From assembly GCA_964351875.1 (NCBI GenBank), contig CAYGQC010000025.1, positions 1-34,736 on the forward strand: a DNA stretch of 34,736 nt. The letters run 5' to 3'. The translations under genes and the position numbers were made by a program. The notes under the pieces are model-generated. The model had not been told where the DNA came from. It was given only the letters and a program-made list of their open reading frames with translations, and did no database searches. This DNA comes from JANSWO01 sp964351875 (GTDB taxonomy: Bacteria > Pseudomonadota > Gammaproteobacteria > Pseudomonadales > Azotimanducaceae). How positions within the stretch are numbered: position 1 is the stretch's first letter; the number at the start of each line of letters is the position of its first letter. This document shows, piece by piece, positions 1-8,111 of this stretch.

Positions 1-36
1 TACACAGCGTTTCTGGGCCTGTGCGGGGTGAGCGGG

Positions 37-70
37 GGGAGAGCTGGGGGAAGGCCGAGGGAGAGCTGGG
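37..70. repeat. 12-bp direct repeat in purine-rich noncoding edge
   Basis: GGGAGAGCTGGG occurs at 37-48 and again at 59-70, ten bases apart, within a G/A-rich stretch. It lies just downstream of the stop of the minus-strand spermidine-synthase-like gene that ends at 112. I see no gene in bases 1-111 and no clear terminator. The repeat may be chance in a low-complexity stretch. Confidence 0.4.
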
Positions 71-111
71 TAAGATCTGGAAAGTCGTGCAGCCTCTCCG
101 CGCTGGTGTTG

Positions 112-1044
112 CTAGCGTGGAGCACCCTGCAGCAGGTTGGCGGGCGAGTACTGGTCCGTGAGCAGTCGGGCGTCGGGGTTCCAGTCCCGAACGCCTTCGA
201 TGAGCTCAAGATAGTCGGTGAGGTAGACGCCATAGCGGGATAGGCGAACGTCGAGCTCGGCTGCTCGCCCACCAAGGGTGAGCGGGTCCGGCAGCGCATT
301 CCTGCCAGTGATGATCACCCGATTGCCGGTATCAGGCAGCCGGAAATTGTGGAAGTCGCCAAAGACCGATGCGTATGTTGCCGATTCGTGGTGGTACAGA
401 TCGCTGATGGCGAAGGTGTTGGCTGCGAGTATGCCGTCGGGGGACATCACCGAGCGGAGCTCCGCTAGAAACTCCTGGGTCATCATGTGCTCGGGAATAT
501 AGTCGCCGTTGAAGGCGTCCAGAAGCACCAGGTCATAGCCTGGTCCTGCCGCCTCGCCCTGCCTCTGTTGCAAGCCTGCCCGGCGCTTCACGAACAGCCG
601 TCCATCCGCGACCGTCACACTGGTACCGGGGTGGGGTCGGTAGTTAAAGAAGTTGCGCGCGACTTCAACGACGGCGCTGTCGATCTCGACTGCATCGATG
701 ATGACGTCCGGGTACAGCTCGGCGATCGCTGACGGCAAGGTGCCACCCCCAAGCCCGATCACCAGCACCCGCTTCGGTTCCGGATTGAACAACAGCGCCG
801 CCATCATCATTCGCGTGTAGCTGAACACCATGTCTTGAGGGGATCGGGTATCGATGCAGCTCTGGTTGCGTTGATCGCGCTTGATGGAGAACGCGAGGCA
901 CAAAATGGTGTCATTTTTGTTGACCAACACCGTGCTGTAGAGCGAGCGTTCCCGATGGATGATTGTCGCGTCGGCGCTACGATTTACCGTTGCCGCAAGC
1001 GTCAGTACAACCATGGCCGCAGCCAGCCAGTACCATTGCTTCAT
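112..1044 (-). CDS. Spermidine synthase-like methyltransferase-fold protein (C-terminal half of a split pair)
   Basis: A protein of 310 residues with the Rossmann-type fold of the spermidine synthase family. An N-terminal hydrophobic helix (about residues 5-18) probably anchors or exports it. The nucleotide-binding glycine motif is seen as VLVIGLGGGTL, followed by the acidic strand end AVEID, then VADGRLF and LLDAFNGDYIP. The last occupies the position of the aminopropyltransferase catalytic aspartate, but the surrounding DSSDP-type motif of true SpeE is changed, so polyamine synthesis is not assured. Such proteins are commonly found fused to an N-terminal multi-pass membrane domain. Here that domain is the separate upstream gene, and the two overlap by four bases (ATGA at 1041-1044), so they are surely co-translated. 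Substrate unknown. Confidence 0.85.
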   Translation of the reverse strand: MKQWYWLAAAMVVLTLAATVNRSADATIIHRERSLYSTVLVNKNDTILCLAFSIKRDQRNQSCIDTRSPQDMVFSYTRMMMAALLFNPEPKRVLVIGLGGGTLPSAIAELYPDVIIDAVEIDSAVVEVARNFFNYRPHPGTSVTVADGRLFVKRRAGLQQRQGEAAGPGYDLVLLDAFNGDYIPEHMMTQEFLAELRSVMSPDGILAANTFAISDLYHHESATYASVFGDFHNFRLPDTGNRVIITGRNALPDPLTLGGRAAELDVRLSRYGVYLTDYLELIEGVRDWNPDARLLTDQYSPANLLQGAPR

Positions 1045-1670
1045 GATTCTGTGGCTGCCTTGCCGCTTCGTCCCGCTGCGATGAAGGCCGCTATCGCCGC
1101 CAGCAGCAGCACGCCGCTGAGGCCGCGGATGACATCGTTTATCTCGAACCAGAGTACAAAGTAAAACGACGTCATGAGCGTGCCTAAAGCGCTACCCAGG
1201 GTGGAGACGAAGTACAGGGTGCCTGCAACACGGCCCGATTCTTCAGCACTCCCCACGAGCAGCCGAACCGAATAGGGTGAAATGATGCCCAGGATCACCG
1301 TTGGTACGACAAACAGGATGAGTGAGGCGGTGAGTGATCCGTAGCGAGGATCAATAATGGTTTCGAACACCCAGTTCATGGCCGGTTCTGCCGCCAGCGA
1401 CAGGGGATACAAGGCCACGCTTCCTATAAGGAAAACGCTGGCGAAAACTCGCATCGAGACCCAGCGCATGGAGAGTTGGCCGCCCAATAGATAGCCTATC
1501 GACAGCGATGCCATGAAGACAGTGATGATGCTGCCCCAGACGTAAACGCTGCTACCGAAGTAGGGTGCGAGCATGCGGCCACCGAGCAATTCGACGCTCA
1601 TGATGACGAAGCCTCCCGTGAAGGCAAGTAGGTTCACGAGAGGGCGGTTGATAAGCGTGCGGTGAATCAC
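1041..1670 (-). CDS. Membrane domain protein of the fused-MFS/spermidine synthase type
   Basis: A hydrophobic protein of 209 residues with about six predicted membrane helices. It begins near LLAFTGGFVIMSVELLGGR and carries LAPYFGSSVYVWGSIITVFM, both typical of the membrane part of fused MFS/spermidine synthase proteins. The family usually has this domain and the synthase domain in one chain; here they are two genes coupled by an ATGA overlap. It ends with a short charged tail. Upstream is a 227-bp gap shared with the divergent cysD, in which I found no convincing gene. Function is inferred from the domain pairing only: perhaps a membrane platform or transporter for the synthase-like partner. 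Confidence 0.75.
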   Translation of the reverse strand: MIHRTLINRPLVNLLAFTGGFVIMSVELLGGRMLAPYFGSSVYVWGSIITVFMASLSIGYLLGGQLSMRWVSMRVFASVFLIGSVALYPLSLAAEPAMNWVFETIIDPRYGSLTASLILFVVPTVILGIISPYSVRLLVGSAEESGRVAGTLYFVSTLGSALGTLMTSFYFVLWFEINDVIRGLSGVLLLAAIAAFIAAGRSGKAATES

Positions 1671-1897
1671 AAGACAATCAGAAACTTATAGTTGTTAATC
1701 AGACGTGGTCAGTAGAATTCGAAGTCAACGAACGGCGTAATAACGATCTTACAAAGTGCTCATTGTGCTCTGCGTGCTCCCACAGGTTAAATGCGCGCCG
1801 AAAACACAGGGTGGGACGACACAATCTTTCGTCGATGCGAATGATGTACGCCTCATTTGAGCAAATTCTTAACGTGCAAAACAAAGGACGGTAACGC

Positions 1898-2866
1898 GTG
1901 TCACAAGCTGCTACCAGCCAGAGTCAATCATCATCTCCAGCCGCTAACGCGGGCCTGGCAGCTCCAGCGAACCAGACGCACCTGGCGCGTCTGGAGGCCG
2001 AAAGCATTCACATTATGCGGGAAGTTGCCGCGGAGTGTGAGAACCCGGTGATGCTGTACTCGATCGGCAAAGACTCATCGGTGATGCTTCATCTGGCCCT
2101 TAAAGCCTTCTACCCCTCGAAGCCGCCTTTTCCGCTCATGCATGTCGATACGACCTGGAAGTTCCGGGAGATGATCGAGTTTCGCGACAGAACCGCGAAA
2201 GAGCTTGGTCTTGAACTGATTGTGCACATCAACCAGGACGGTGTTGATCAGGGCGTGGGACCTTTTACCCACGGCTCTGCGGTCCATACCGACATCATGA
2301 AGACTCAGTCGCTCAAGCAGGCGCTGAACAAGTACAAATTCGATGCAGCCTTCGGTGGCGCACGTCGAGACGAGGAGAAGAGCCGAGCGAAAGAGCGCGT
2401 GTTCTCGTTTAGGAACGCGCAACACCGTTGGGACCCGAAAAACCAGCGGCCTGAGCTGTGGAATCTCTACAACACGCGCGTCAACACCGGCGAAAGCATG
2501 CGGGTTTTCCCGCTGTCGAATTGGACCGAGCTGGATATCTGGCAGTACATCTACCAGGAGAATATCGAGCTCCCCCCGCTTTACTATGCCGCGATGCGGC
2601 CCGTGCTTGAGCGCGACGGATTGCTCATCATGCGTGATGACGATCGCATGGAACTGGAGCCCGGTGAGGTGCCTACAGAGCGGATGGTTCGCTTTCGCAC
2701 CCTCGGTTGTTATCCCCTGTCGGCAGCGGTCGAGTCCGATGCTGACACGAATGAAGGCATCATTTCGGAAATGCTGGTGGCCAGAACGTCTGAACGATCT
2801 GGACGGGTCATCGACCACGACGCGTCAGCGTCGATGGAGAAGAAGAAGCAGGAGGGATACTTCTAA
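1898..2866 (+). CDS. cysD: Sulfate adenylyltransferase subunit 2 (ATP sulfurylase small subunit)
   Basis: CysD forms adenosine 5'-phosphosulfate from ATP and sulfate, driven by GTP hydrolysis in its partner CysN. The 322 residues fit the family. The PP-loop is seen as MLYSIGKDSSVMLHLALKAF (an SxGKDS motif), followed by HVDTTWKFREM, AFGGARRDEEKSRAKER and VFPLSNWTELDIWQYI. The C-terminus EKKKQEGYF is characteristic of CysD. The start is GTG at 1898, with an AAGGA ribosome site nine bases upstream; the first ~25 residues are S/A/Q-rich and variable. Its stop overlaps the cysNC start (TAATG). The 227-bp gap from the divergent membrane gene must hold its promoter. A CysB site is expected from enteric bacteria, but I could not recognise one. 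Confidence 0.97.
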   Translation: MSQAATSQSQSSSPAANAGLAAPANQTHLARLEAESIHIMREVAAECENPVMLYSIGKDSSVMLHLALKAFYPSKPPFPLMHVDTTWKFREMIEFRDRTAKELGLELIVHINQDGVDQGVGPFTHGSAVHTDIMKTQSLKQALNKYKFDAAFGGARRDEEKSRAKERVFSFRNAQHRWDPKNQRPELWNLYNTRVNTGESMRVFPLSNWTELDIWQYIYQENIELPPLYYAAMRPVLERDGLLIMRDDDRMELEPGEVPTERMVRFRTLGCYPLSAAVESDADTNEGIISEMLVARTSERSGRVIDHDASASMEKKKQEGYF

Positions 2867-4776
2867 TGAGCGCATCCGCACAACACGTAGAAGACCTGAA
2901 CGCCTATCTTGCGTCCCAGGCGAACAAGAGCCTTCTGAAGTTTATTACCTGCGGCAGCGTGGATGACGGCAAGAGCACGCTCATCGGTCGCCTCCTGTAT
3001 GACTCGAAGCTGATTTTTGACGATCAGCTCTCCGCTTTAGAGGCGGACAGCAAGCGCTCCGGTACCCAGGGTGAGGAAATTGACTTCGCGCTGCTGGTTG
3101 ATGGTCTCGCTGCAGAGCGAGAGCAGGGCATTACGATTGACGTTGCCTACCGATTCTTTACGACCGACAAGCGCAAATTCATTGTTGCCGATACGCCCGG
3201 ACACGAGCAGTACACACGCAACATGGCAACCGGTGCATCCGCTGCGGATCTCGCGGTCATCCTAATCGACGCTCGTCAGGGCATGCTCACGCAGACCCGC
3301 CGGCACAGCTACATCACATCCGCCTTCGGTATTCGCAAGGTCGTCGTGGCGGTGAACAAGATGGACCTGGTCGATTACGACGAGGCCACCTTCAAGCGTA
3401 TTGAGGCGGAGTACCGTCAATTTGCCGAGCAACTCGACTTCACCGATATCCAGGTGATTCCGGTATCCGCCCTGGCGGGTGACAACATCATGGCGTCGTC
3501 GGACAACATGAAATGGTATGACGGCCCAGCGCTGCTGCCCTATCTCGAAGTCGTTGACGTGAGCGAGAATCGCGAGTCAATGCCGTTCCGAATGGGCGTG
3601 CAGTGGGTGAACAGGCCGAACCTGAACTTCCGCGGCTTCAGCGGCACGATCGCCTGTGGTGTGGTTCGTCCCGGTGACCGGGTCATGGCCCAGCCGTCCG
3701 GCAAGAGCAGTACGGTAGAAAGTATCGTCACCTATGACGGCGAGCTGAAGGCTGCGGGGCCGGGTGAAGCGGTGACGATCACGCTCACCGATGAGATTGA
3801 TATCTCCCGCGGCGACGTATTGGTTGCCGAAGGGCATCCGGCGCAGGTGTCCGATCAGCTACAGGCTCATATCCTGTGGATGAACGATCACGGCCTGGTT
3901 CCTGGGCGCCAATACAACCTCAAGTGTGGCAGCCGGCAGGTACCGTGTGTGGTTACCGAACTTAAGCACCGTATCAACGTCAACACGTTGGAAACCCAAC
4001 CTGGCAAGACACTGGAACTCAACGAGATTGGCGTCTGCAATCTGTCTCTAACCGACAAGATTGTGTTCGAGCCGTATGGCGAGAACAAAGAGATGGGTAA
4101 CTTCATCCTGGTCGATCGCCAAACCAACGATACGGTAGGCGTCGGCTTGTTCGACTTCTCTCTGCGGCGTGCTGACAACGTCGTCTGGCAGGCACTGACC
4201 GTCGATCGATTCCACCGTTCAGCGATCAAGCATCAGCGCCCCTGTGTGCTCTGGATGACGGGTCTGTCTGGCTCGGGCAAGTCGACGATCGCGAACATGC
4301 TTGAAGCTCGTCTGCACGACATGCACCGGCATACCTACGTACTCGATGGCGACAACGTGCGTCACGGCTTGAACCGCGACCTCGGCTTCGTAGAAGCTGA
4401 CCGGGTGGAGAACATCCGCCGTGTTGGTGAGATATCCAAGCTGATGGCGGATGCCGGATTGCTGACGATCGTCTCGTTCATCTCGCCCTACATCAACGAG
4501 CGAAAGATGGTGCGAGACCTGTGTGAGAGTGGCGAATTCGTTGAAGTGTTCATCGATACGCCGCTGGAAGTTTGCGAACAGCGCGATCCCAAGGGGCTGT
4601 ACAAGAAAGCTCGGGATGGCGAGATCAAGAACTTCACGGGCATTGACTCGGACTACGAGCCGCCGACCTCGCCGGATATCCACGTTCGCACGACCGAGCT
4701 AACGCCGGAAGAGAACGTTGATAAGATCATTGAGTATCTTGAAGCTCGCGAATTCCTGCGCGCACCTACGCTGTAG
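2866..4776 (+). CDS. cysNC: Bifunctional sulfate adenylyltransferase subunit 1 / adenylylsulfate kinase
   Basis: A fusion of 636 residues. The N-terminal part is CysN, an EF-Tu-like GTPase that drives ATP sulfurylase: P-loop GSVDDGKST at about residues 30-38, DTPGHEQYTRNM (G3), NKMDLV (G4), then two beta-barrel domains. The C-terminal part (from about residue 455) is CysC, APS kinase, which makes PAPS: Walker A GLSGSGKST at 466-474, then DGDNVRHGLNRDLGF and FISPYINER. Both modules look intact. The start overlaps the cysD stop and has a strong AGGAGG upstream. Fused CysNC is common outside Escherichia coli, where the parts are separate. No PAPS reductase or sulfite reductase genes are in this window, so the rest of the pathway lies elsewhere. 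Confidence 0.97.
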   Translation: MSASAQHVEDLNAYLASQANKSLLKFITCGSVDDGKSTLIGRLLYDSKLIFDDQLSALEADSKRSGTQGEEIDFALLVDGLAAEREQGITIDVAYRFFTTDKRKFIVADTPGHEQYTRNMATGASAADLAVILIDARQGMLTQTRRHSYITSAFGIRKVVVAVNKMDLVDYDEATFKRIEAEYRQFAEQLDFTDIQVIPVSALAGDNIMASSDNMKWYDGPALLPYLEVVDVSENRESMPFRMGVQWVNRPNLNFRGFSGTIACGVVRPGDRVMAQPSGKSSTVESIVTYDGELKAAGPGEAVTITLTDEIDISRGDVLVAEGHPAQVSDQLQAHILWMNDHGLVPGRQYNLKCGSRQVPCVVTELKHRINVNTLETQPGKTLELNEIGVCNLSLTDKIVFEPYGENKEMGNFILVDRQTNDTVGVGLFDFSLRRADNVVWQALTVDRFHRSAIKHQRPCVLWMTGLSGSGKSTIANMLEARLHDMHRHTYVLDGDNVRHGLNRDLGFVEADRVENIRRVGEISKLMADAGLLTIVSFISPYINERKMVRDLCESGEFVEVFIDTPLEVCEQRDPKGLYKKARDGEIKNFTGIDSDYEPPTSPDIHVRTTELTPEENVDKIIEYLEAREFLRAPTL

Positions 4777-4842
4777 GTCGCACGGCAGTTCTCAGCGCTG
4801 GCATCGCTGTTAACTCAGAGACGGCGCAGGTGAGTCATACGA

Positions 4843-4874
4843 AGCGGGTCTGGGTAGTCCAGACCCGCTTTTTT
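4843..4874 (+). terminator. Rho-independent terminator of cysD-cysNC
   Basis: A perfect 11-bp stem (AGCGGGTCTGG at 4843-4853 and CCAGACCCGCT at 4859-4869) with the five-base loop GTAGT runs straight into six T residues (4869-4874). It lies 66 bases after the cysNC stop. The opposite strand lacks a T-run after the stem, so it probably does not also serve the convergent MFS gene. Confidence 0.95.
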
Positions 4875-4905
4875 GTTGGTTGGTAGCGGGTTTGTTGCCT
4901 GTACC

Positions 4906-6219
4906 TCACTGGCGTTGTCGCGGCTCGGGCACCCAGCGCAGCACCATGAGTGCGCCGAGGCTCAGAAACACGACGCTCGCGATGAATGTGGCTGAGTAAC
5001 CCATCGCGGCGGCGATGATGCCACCCAAAAGTGGGCCGATGGTGCCCGCAACTTCCGATCCGGTGTTGGCAATGGCGATTCGCAGTGGCAGATCCTGTCG
5101 GCTGCCGAACTCCAGCGTCAGATTCATTGAGGCGTTCTGGAACCCCTGGGTACCAACGCCGATACCGACGAACACCAGTGTGCTGAGCAGCAACCCGTCG
5201 GCGACCAGCAGCGCGCCCGTTGCACCTACCCAAATGCCGATACTCAGCAGAAACACCAAACGAAAGCCGTAGCGATCCGCCATCTCTCCCCAGGCGAGGT
5301 TCGATACCGTGGCGGCCAGCGTGAAGGCGATCGTCAGCACCGCGAGGTTGGTGCCAGTCAGGGTTAACGACTCGCCCGCGTAGAGAATGTAGAACGGCAT
5401 CGCCATGCGGCCAAGCGTGGCGAAGGCGCGGGCCAGGAAGTAGCGAGTGAACGCCGGATCTGTACGCAGTAGCTCGGGCACTTCTTTCAGGCGCTTGAGC
5501 AGGCTACTGACGGGCCTGCGTTCAGGCGGAATGGGCTCTTTCATGAAGAAGAGAGCGGACAGACCCAGCATGGTCAGTACGAAAGCGAGCAGGAATATGC
5601 CGGCGTAGCCTTCCTGGGTGGGAACCTCGCCGAGCAGCCACGCGCCGCCGACCAATGCCACGATTGATGAGGTGATGCCTGCCAGAAAGTTGCGCAGACC
5701 GGTCAAACGCCCGCGTTTGGAGACCGGGATCACTTTCGACATCAGGAAGTTGAATATCACCCCCTGAACGCCCGCGAACGCGCCGAACATGAGCATCGAT
5801 ACCATGAGCACGACGAGCGCGGTTTCAGGCGCGAAGAAGAAGCCCGATGCAGCCATACACAGCACGGCAAAGCGCATGAAAAAGCCGCTGGTGAGCGCCA
5901 GCGGTAGAACCCGCTCCCGGTGCTCCGACATGGTTGCGGACAACAGCGGCGTGATGGTCATTCCCAGGGACTGCAGAGCCAGAGCGGCGCCGACGGCGAT
6001 CTCCGAGCCATCGGACAGCAGAAGCACGTAGGCCGGCATGAATGTGGGGGCGTTGATCAGGCGGAAGCCCGTCTGACCCAGCATCCCGTGAATGAGGTGC
6101 AGACCAAAGTTTCGACCCAGGTGCCGCTTCACTTCGATCTGATAGCGCCGCTCTGCGCGCCGCCTCCGCGCGGGGCCTGCGTCAATCGGGCTTGGGTTCA
6201 GATCAGGCGGGCCAGTCAT
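4906..6219 (-). CDS. MFS transporter
   Basis: A protein of 437 residues with about twelve hydrophobic segments, the size and pattern of the Major Facilitator Superfamily. The cytoplasmic loop after the second helix reads MSEHRERVLPLAL, and the central region has SKRGRLTGLRNFLAG; the second half repeats the pattern with WGEMADRYGFRLV, a good match to the MFS GxxxDRxGRR loop motif. The N-terminus has a hydrophilic arginine-rich leader of ~35 residues before helix 1. It is transcribed alone, convergent with cysNC and divergent from the small gene at 6449, across an AT-rich gap. Substrate cannot be read from the sequence. Confidence 0.9.
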   Translation of the reverse strand: MTGPPDLNPSPIDAGPARRRRAERRYQIEVKRHLGRNFGLHLIHGMLGQTGFRLINAPTFMPAYVLLLSDGSEIAVGAALALQSLGMTITPLLSATMSEHRERVLPLALTSGFFMRFAVLCMAASGFFFAPETALVVLMVSMLMFGAFAGVQGVIFNFLMSKVIPVSKRGRLTGLRNFLAGITSSIVALVGGAWLLGEVPTQEGYAGIFLLAFVLTMLGLSALFFMKEPIPPERRPVSSLLKRLKEVPELLRTDPAFTRYFLARAFATLGRMAMPFYILYAGESLTLTGTNLAVLTIAFTLAATVSNLAWGEMADRYGFRLVFLLSIGIWVGATGALLVADGLLLSTLVFVGIGVGTQGFQNASMNLTLEFGSRQDLPLRIAIANTGSEVAGTIGPLLGGIIAAAMGYSATFIASVVFLSLGALMVLRWVPEPRQRQ

Positions 6220-6288
6220 CCAGCTACCGCGATTTACATGCGTTAAGGGTCATCTTGAGCCCAAATTTGTCACAGCAAAATGACTGAA

Positions 6289-6317
6289 TTGGTTTTACTA
6301 AATCTATTAAATACAAT
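6289..6317 (+). promoter_or_regulatory. Sigma-70-type promoter candidate for the small gene at 6449
   Basis: TTGGTT at 6289-6294 and TACAAT at 6312-6317 are separated by exactly 17 bases, inside a stretch (about 6260-6360) far more AT-rich than the rest of the window. It would give a leader of roughly 125 bases before the ATG at 6449. Inferred from consensus match only. Confidence 0.5.
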
Positions 6318-6400
6318 AGCTTAGATTCGATATTTCGTGTTGGCACAAAAGTTGACAGCTATCCGTTGGGCGCGCCGAAAACAGAGTGTTCAAAGGCACG

Positions 6401-6430
6401 TCGAGACATTGCGAGACATTGCGAGACATT
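6401..6430 (+). repeat. Three tandem 10-bp repeats in the leader of the small gene
   Basis: The unit GCGAGACATT occurs three times head to tail (6401-6410 with T for the first G, 6411-6420, 6421-6430). The last copy ends 18 bases before the ATG at 6449. The period equals about one DNA helical turn, so copies face the same side of the helix. It could be a protein-binding array or simple slippage. Confidence 0.85.
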
Positions 6431-6448
6431 GGTAGCACGGAGAATCCC

Positions 6449-6652
6449 ATGACCCATCCAGATCGCCAGCGGACCTACAATGGTCAGTTCGATACCTGCC
6501 CGGACCCACTGTTTGTCGCAATCCCACGTCTGGAGATCCTGACCGAGATGGCCGTTCGGGGCGAGCACGACGCTCTTAATGACGTGTGTCTTGCAGTCGC
6601 CGTTGTCGCCGATCTGCTAGAAGGCAGGCCCGTCATCGGCCCGGCTGACTAG
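6449..6652 (+). CDS. Small protein of unknown function (67 residues)
   Basis: I do not recognise this gene. The ATG at 6449 follows a ribosome site (GGAG, eight bases upstream). The frame stays open further upstream to 6386, but that extension only translates the tandem repeats and lacks a ribosome site. The product is acidic and soluble. Its second half, ILTEMAVRGEHDALNDVCLA and following residues, reads like two amphipathic helices, suggesting a small helical or dimerising protein. There is no signal peptide, membrane segment or cysteine cluster. It stands alone, with its own AT-rich promoter region, and is convergent with the enoyl-CoA hydratase gene 12 bases downstream. Confidence 0.55.
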   Translation: MTHPDRQRTYNGQFDTCPDPLFVAIPRLEILTEMAVRGEHDALNDVCLAVAVVADLLEGRPVIGPAD

Positions 6653-6664
6653 CAGGGTTGCGGG

Positions 6665-7435
6665 CTAGCGACCCTTCCAGTTAGGCGCGCGCTTCTCTGC
6701 GAACGCTTTCGGTCCTTCGACAAAGTCCTCGCTCTTCATGAGCGCCCTGACCGACTCGTACGGCGTCGCCATCGAGGCTTCGAGCGAGTCTATCGACAGG
6801 CTCTGATACACAACATCTTTGCTGGCGCGGATCGATAGCGGCGCACAGGCGCAAATCTCTTTAGCCAGTTCTCGCGCGCGCTCTGCCAATGCCTCGTCGT
6901 CGACCACCTCGTTCACGAAACCCAGTTGCAGTCCCTCGTCGGCACCGACGTGTCGGCCGGTCAGGATCATATGCAGAGCGCGCTTCGGGCCAATGGCTCG
7001 GGGCAGGCGCTGTAGACCGCCGGCCAGTGCGGCCAAACCGACTTTGGGTTCCGGCAGGGCGAATCGTGCGCTGCGTGCGGCGACAATCAGATCGCAGGCC
7101 AACGCAATCTCGAAGCCGCCACCCATGGCCACGCCATTGACAGCCGCGATCACCGGCTTGGTCATGTCAAAACGGCTGGTGAGACCACCAAAGCCACGTG
7201 GCACCTTGGGCCGTTCGCCACCTTCCGCTTGAAAGCGCAGATCGTTGCCGGCGCTGAAGCCACGGCCGGCGCCAGTGATGATGGCAACCCATGCGTCGTC
7301 ATCAGCGGCGAAGTCGTCAAATATCTCACCGAGCTCGATGTTGGCAGGTGGGTGCAGCGCATTCAGCCGTTCTGGACGGTTTATGGTGACGGTGGTGATG
7401 TGGTCACGGGTTTCTACCAGAGCAAATTCAGGCAT
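6665..7435 (-). CDS. Enoyl-CoA hydratase/isomerase family protein (crotonase fold)
   Basis: A protein of 256 residues, the normal length of single-domain crotonases, which hydrate or isomerise enoyl-CoA thioesters in the cytoplasm. The CoA and oxyanion-hole regions are seen as GAGRGFSAGNDL and AVNGVAMGGGFEIALACDL. Both catalytic glutamates of true hydratases are present: E in GGGFE and E in LPEPKVGLAALAGGLQRLP. The downstream ILTGRHVGADEGLQLGFVNEVV is also typical. It therefore probably is an active hydratase, although the acyl chain is unknown. It follows the histidine phosphatase gene by 73 bases on the same strand and may be the last gene of a three-gene run. Confidence 0.92.
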   Translation of the reverse strand: MPEFALVETRDHITTVTINRPERLNALHPPANIELGEIFDDFAADDDAWVAIITGAGRGFSAGNDLRFQAEGGERPKVPRGFGGLTSRFDMTKPVIAAVNGVAMGGGFEIALACDLIVAARSARFALPEPKVGLAALAGGLQRLPRAIGPKRALHMILTGRHVGADEGLQLGFVNEVVDDEALAERARELAKEICACAPLSIRASKDVVYQSLSIDSLEASMATPYESVRALMKSEDFVEGPKAFAEKRAPNWKGR

Positions 7436-7508
7436 GGTTTTCTCGCTAGGTTTTGTTGTTGTCCCGCTGTGACAGTCGCAGCTCTGGTAGCCCTGAGCAT
7501 TGGCGAAC

Positions 7509-8111
7509 TCACAGGTGGGCCGTGTTGTTGAAGTCGTCGATGTAGGTTTGCTCAGCCAAGACTAACCGGGTGTGCGAACAATTGGCAAAGTGGTAGTCCA
7601 TCCATTTCCCAGGGTCATCGTTAAGCAGCTTCGCCAGTGCCACAGCCATACAGGCACCATGGCTCACGACAATGACATGTTCATCCCACGCGTGCTGACC
7701 GGCGATACTGGCCAGTGCCGCGCACATACGCTGGGACACCCCGGCAAGGGATTCGCCTCCAGGCGGCTTGAAATTGTGGTCGGACGTAGCTTTGTGAATG
7801 AAGCCGTAGTCGTGGTGCAGCACCCGGAAAAATTCGTCCTCCCATTCACCGATGGCGTACTCGCGCAGGTCCTCATTGATCTCGACGGTGAGTCCCAGGG
7901 GTTTCACGATGTGCTCGGCGGTGTGACGGCATCGCTCCAGCGGGCTGCAATAGGCCGCCGCAAACGACAGATCGAGCTTGGCGACATAGCGTCCCGTGCG
8001 TTTCGCCTGACGACGTCCGGCCCACGTGAGCGGAGCATCGGTCGAGCCGTTCCAGCGGCCCTGCCGGTTGGCTTTGATTTGTCCGTGGCGAAACAGGTGC
8101 AGTGTGCTCAT
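7509..8111 (-). CDS. Histidine phosphatase family protein (phosphoglycerate mutase-like)
   Basis: A protein of 200 residues. The catalytic histidine motif is at the start (LFRHGQIKANRQGRW, residues ~6-20), followed by the typical YCSPLERCRHTAEHI arginine/histidine region and the second histidine in VIVVSHGACMAVALAKLL. All core residues of the two-histidine phosphatase superfamily are present. The substrate is undetermined: cofactor-dependent phosphoglycerate mutase, CobC-like and generic phosphatases share these motifs, and the short length argues against the glycolytic mutase. Its ATG overlaps the stop of the upstream symporter gene (ATGA at 8108-8111), so the two are translationally coupled. 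Confidence 0.9.
   Translation of the reverse strand: MSTLHLFRHGQIKANRQGRWNGSTDAPLTWAGRRQAKRTGRYVAKLDLSFAAAYCSPLERCRHTAEHIVKPLGLTVEINEDLREYAIGEWEDEFFRVLHHDYGFIHKATSDHNFKPPGGESLAGVSQRMCAALASIAGQHAWDEHVIVVSHGACMAVALAKLLNDDPGKWMDYHFANCSHTRLVLAEQTYIDDFNNTAHL

Noticed and set aside
1699..1884. Minus-strand frame of 61 codons upstream of cysD
   Set aside because: It fills the divergent promoter region, has no motif and no convincing ribosome site.
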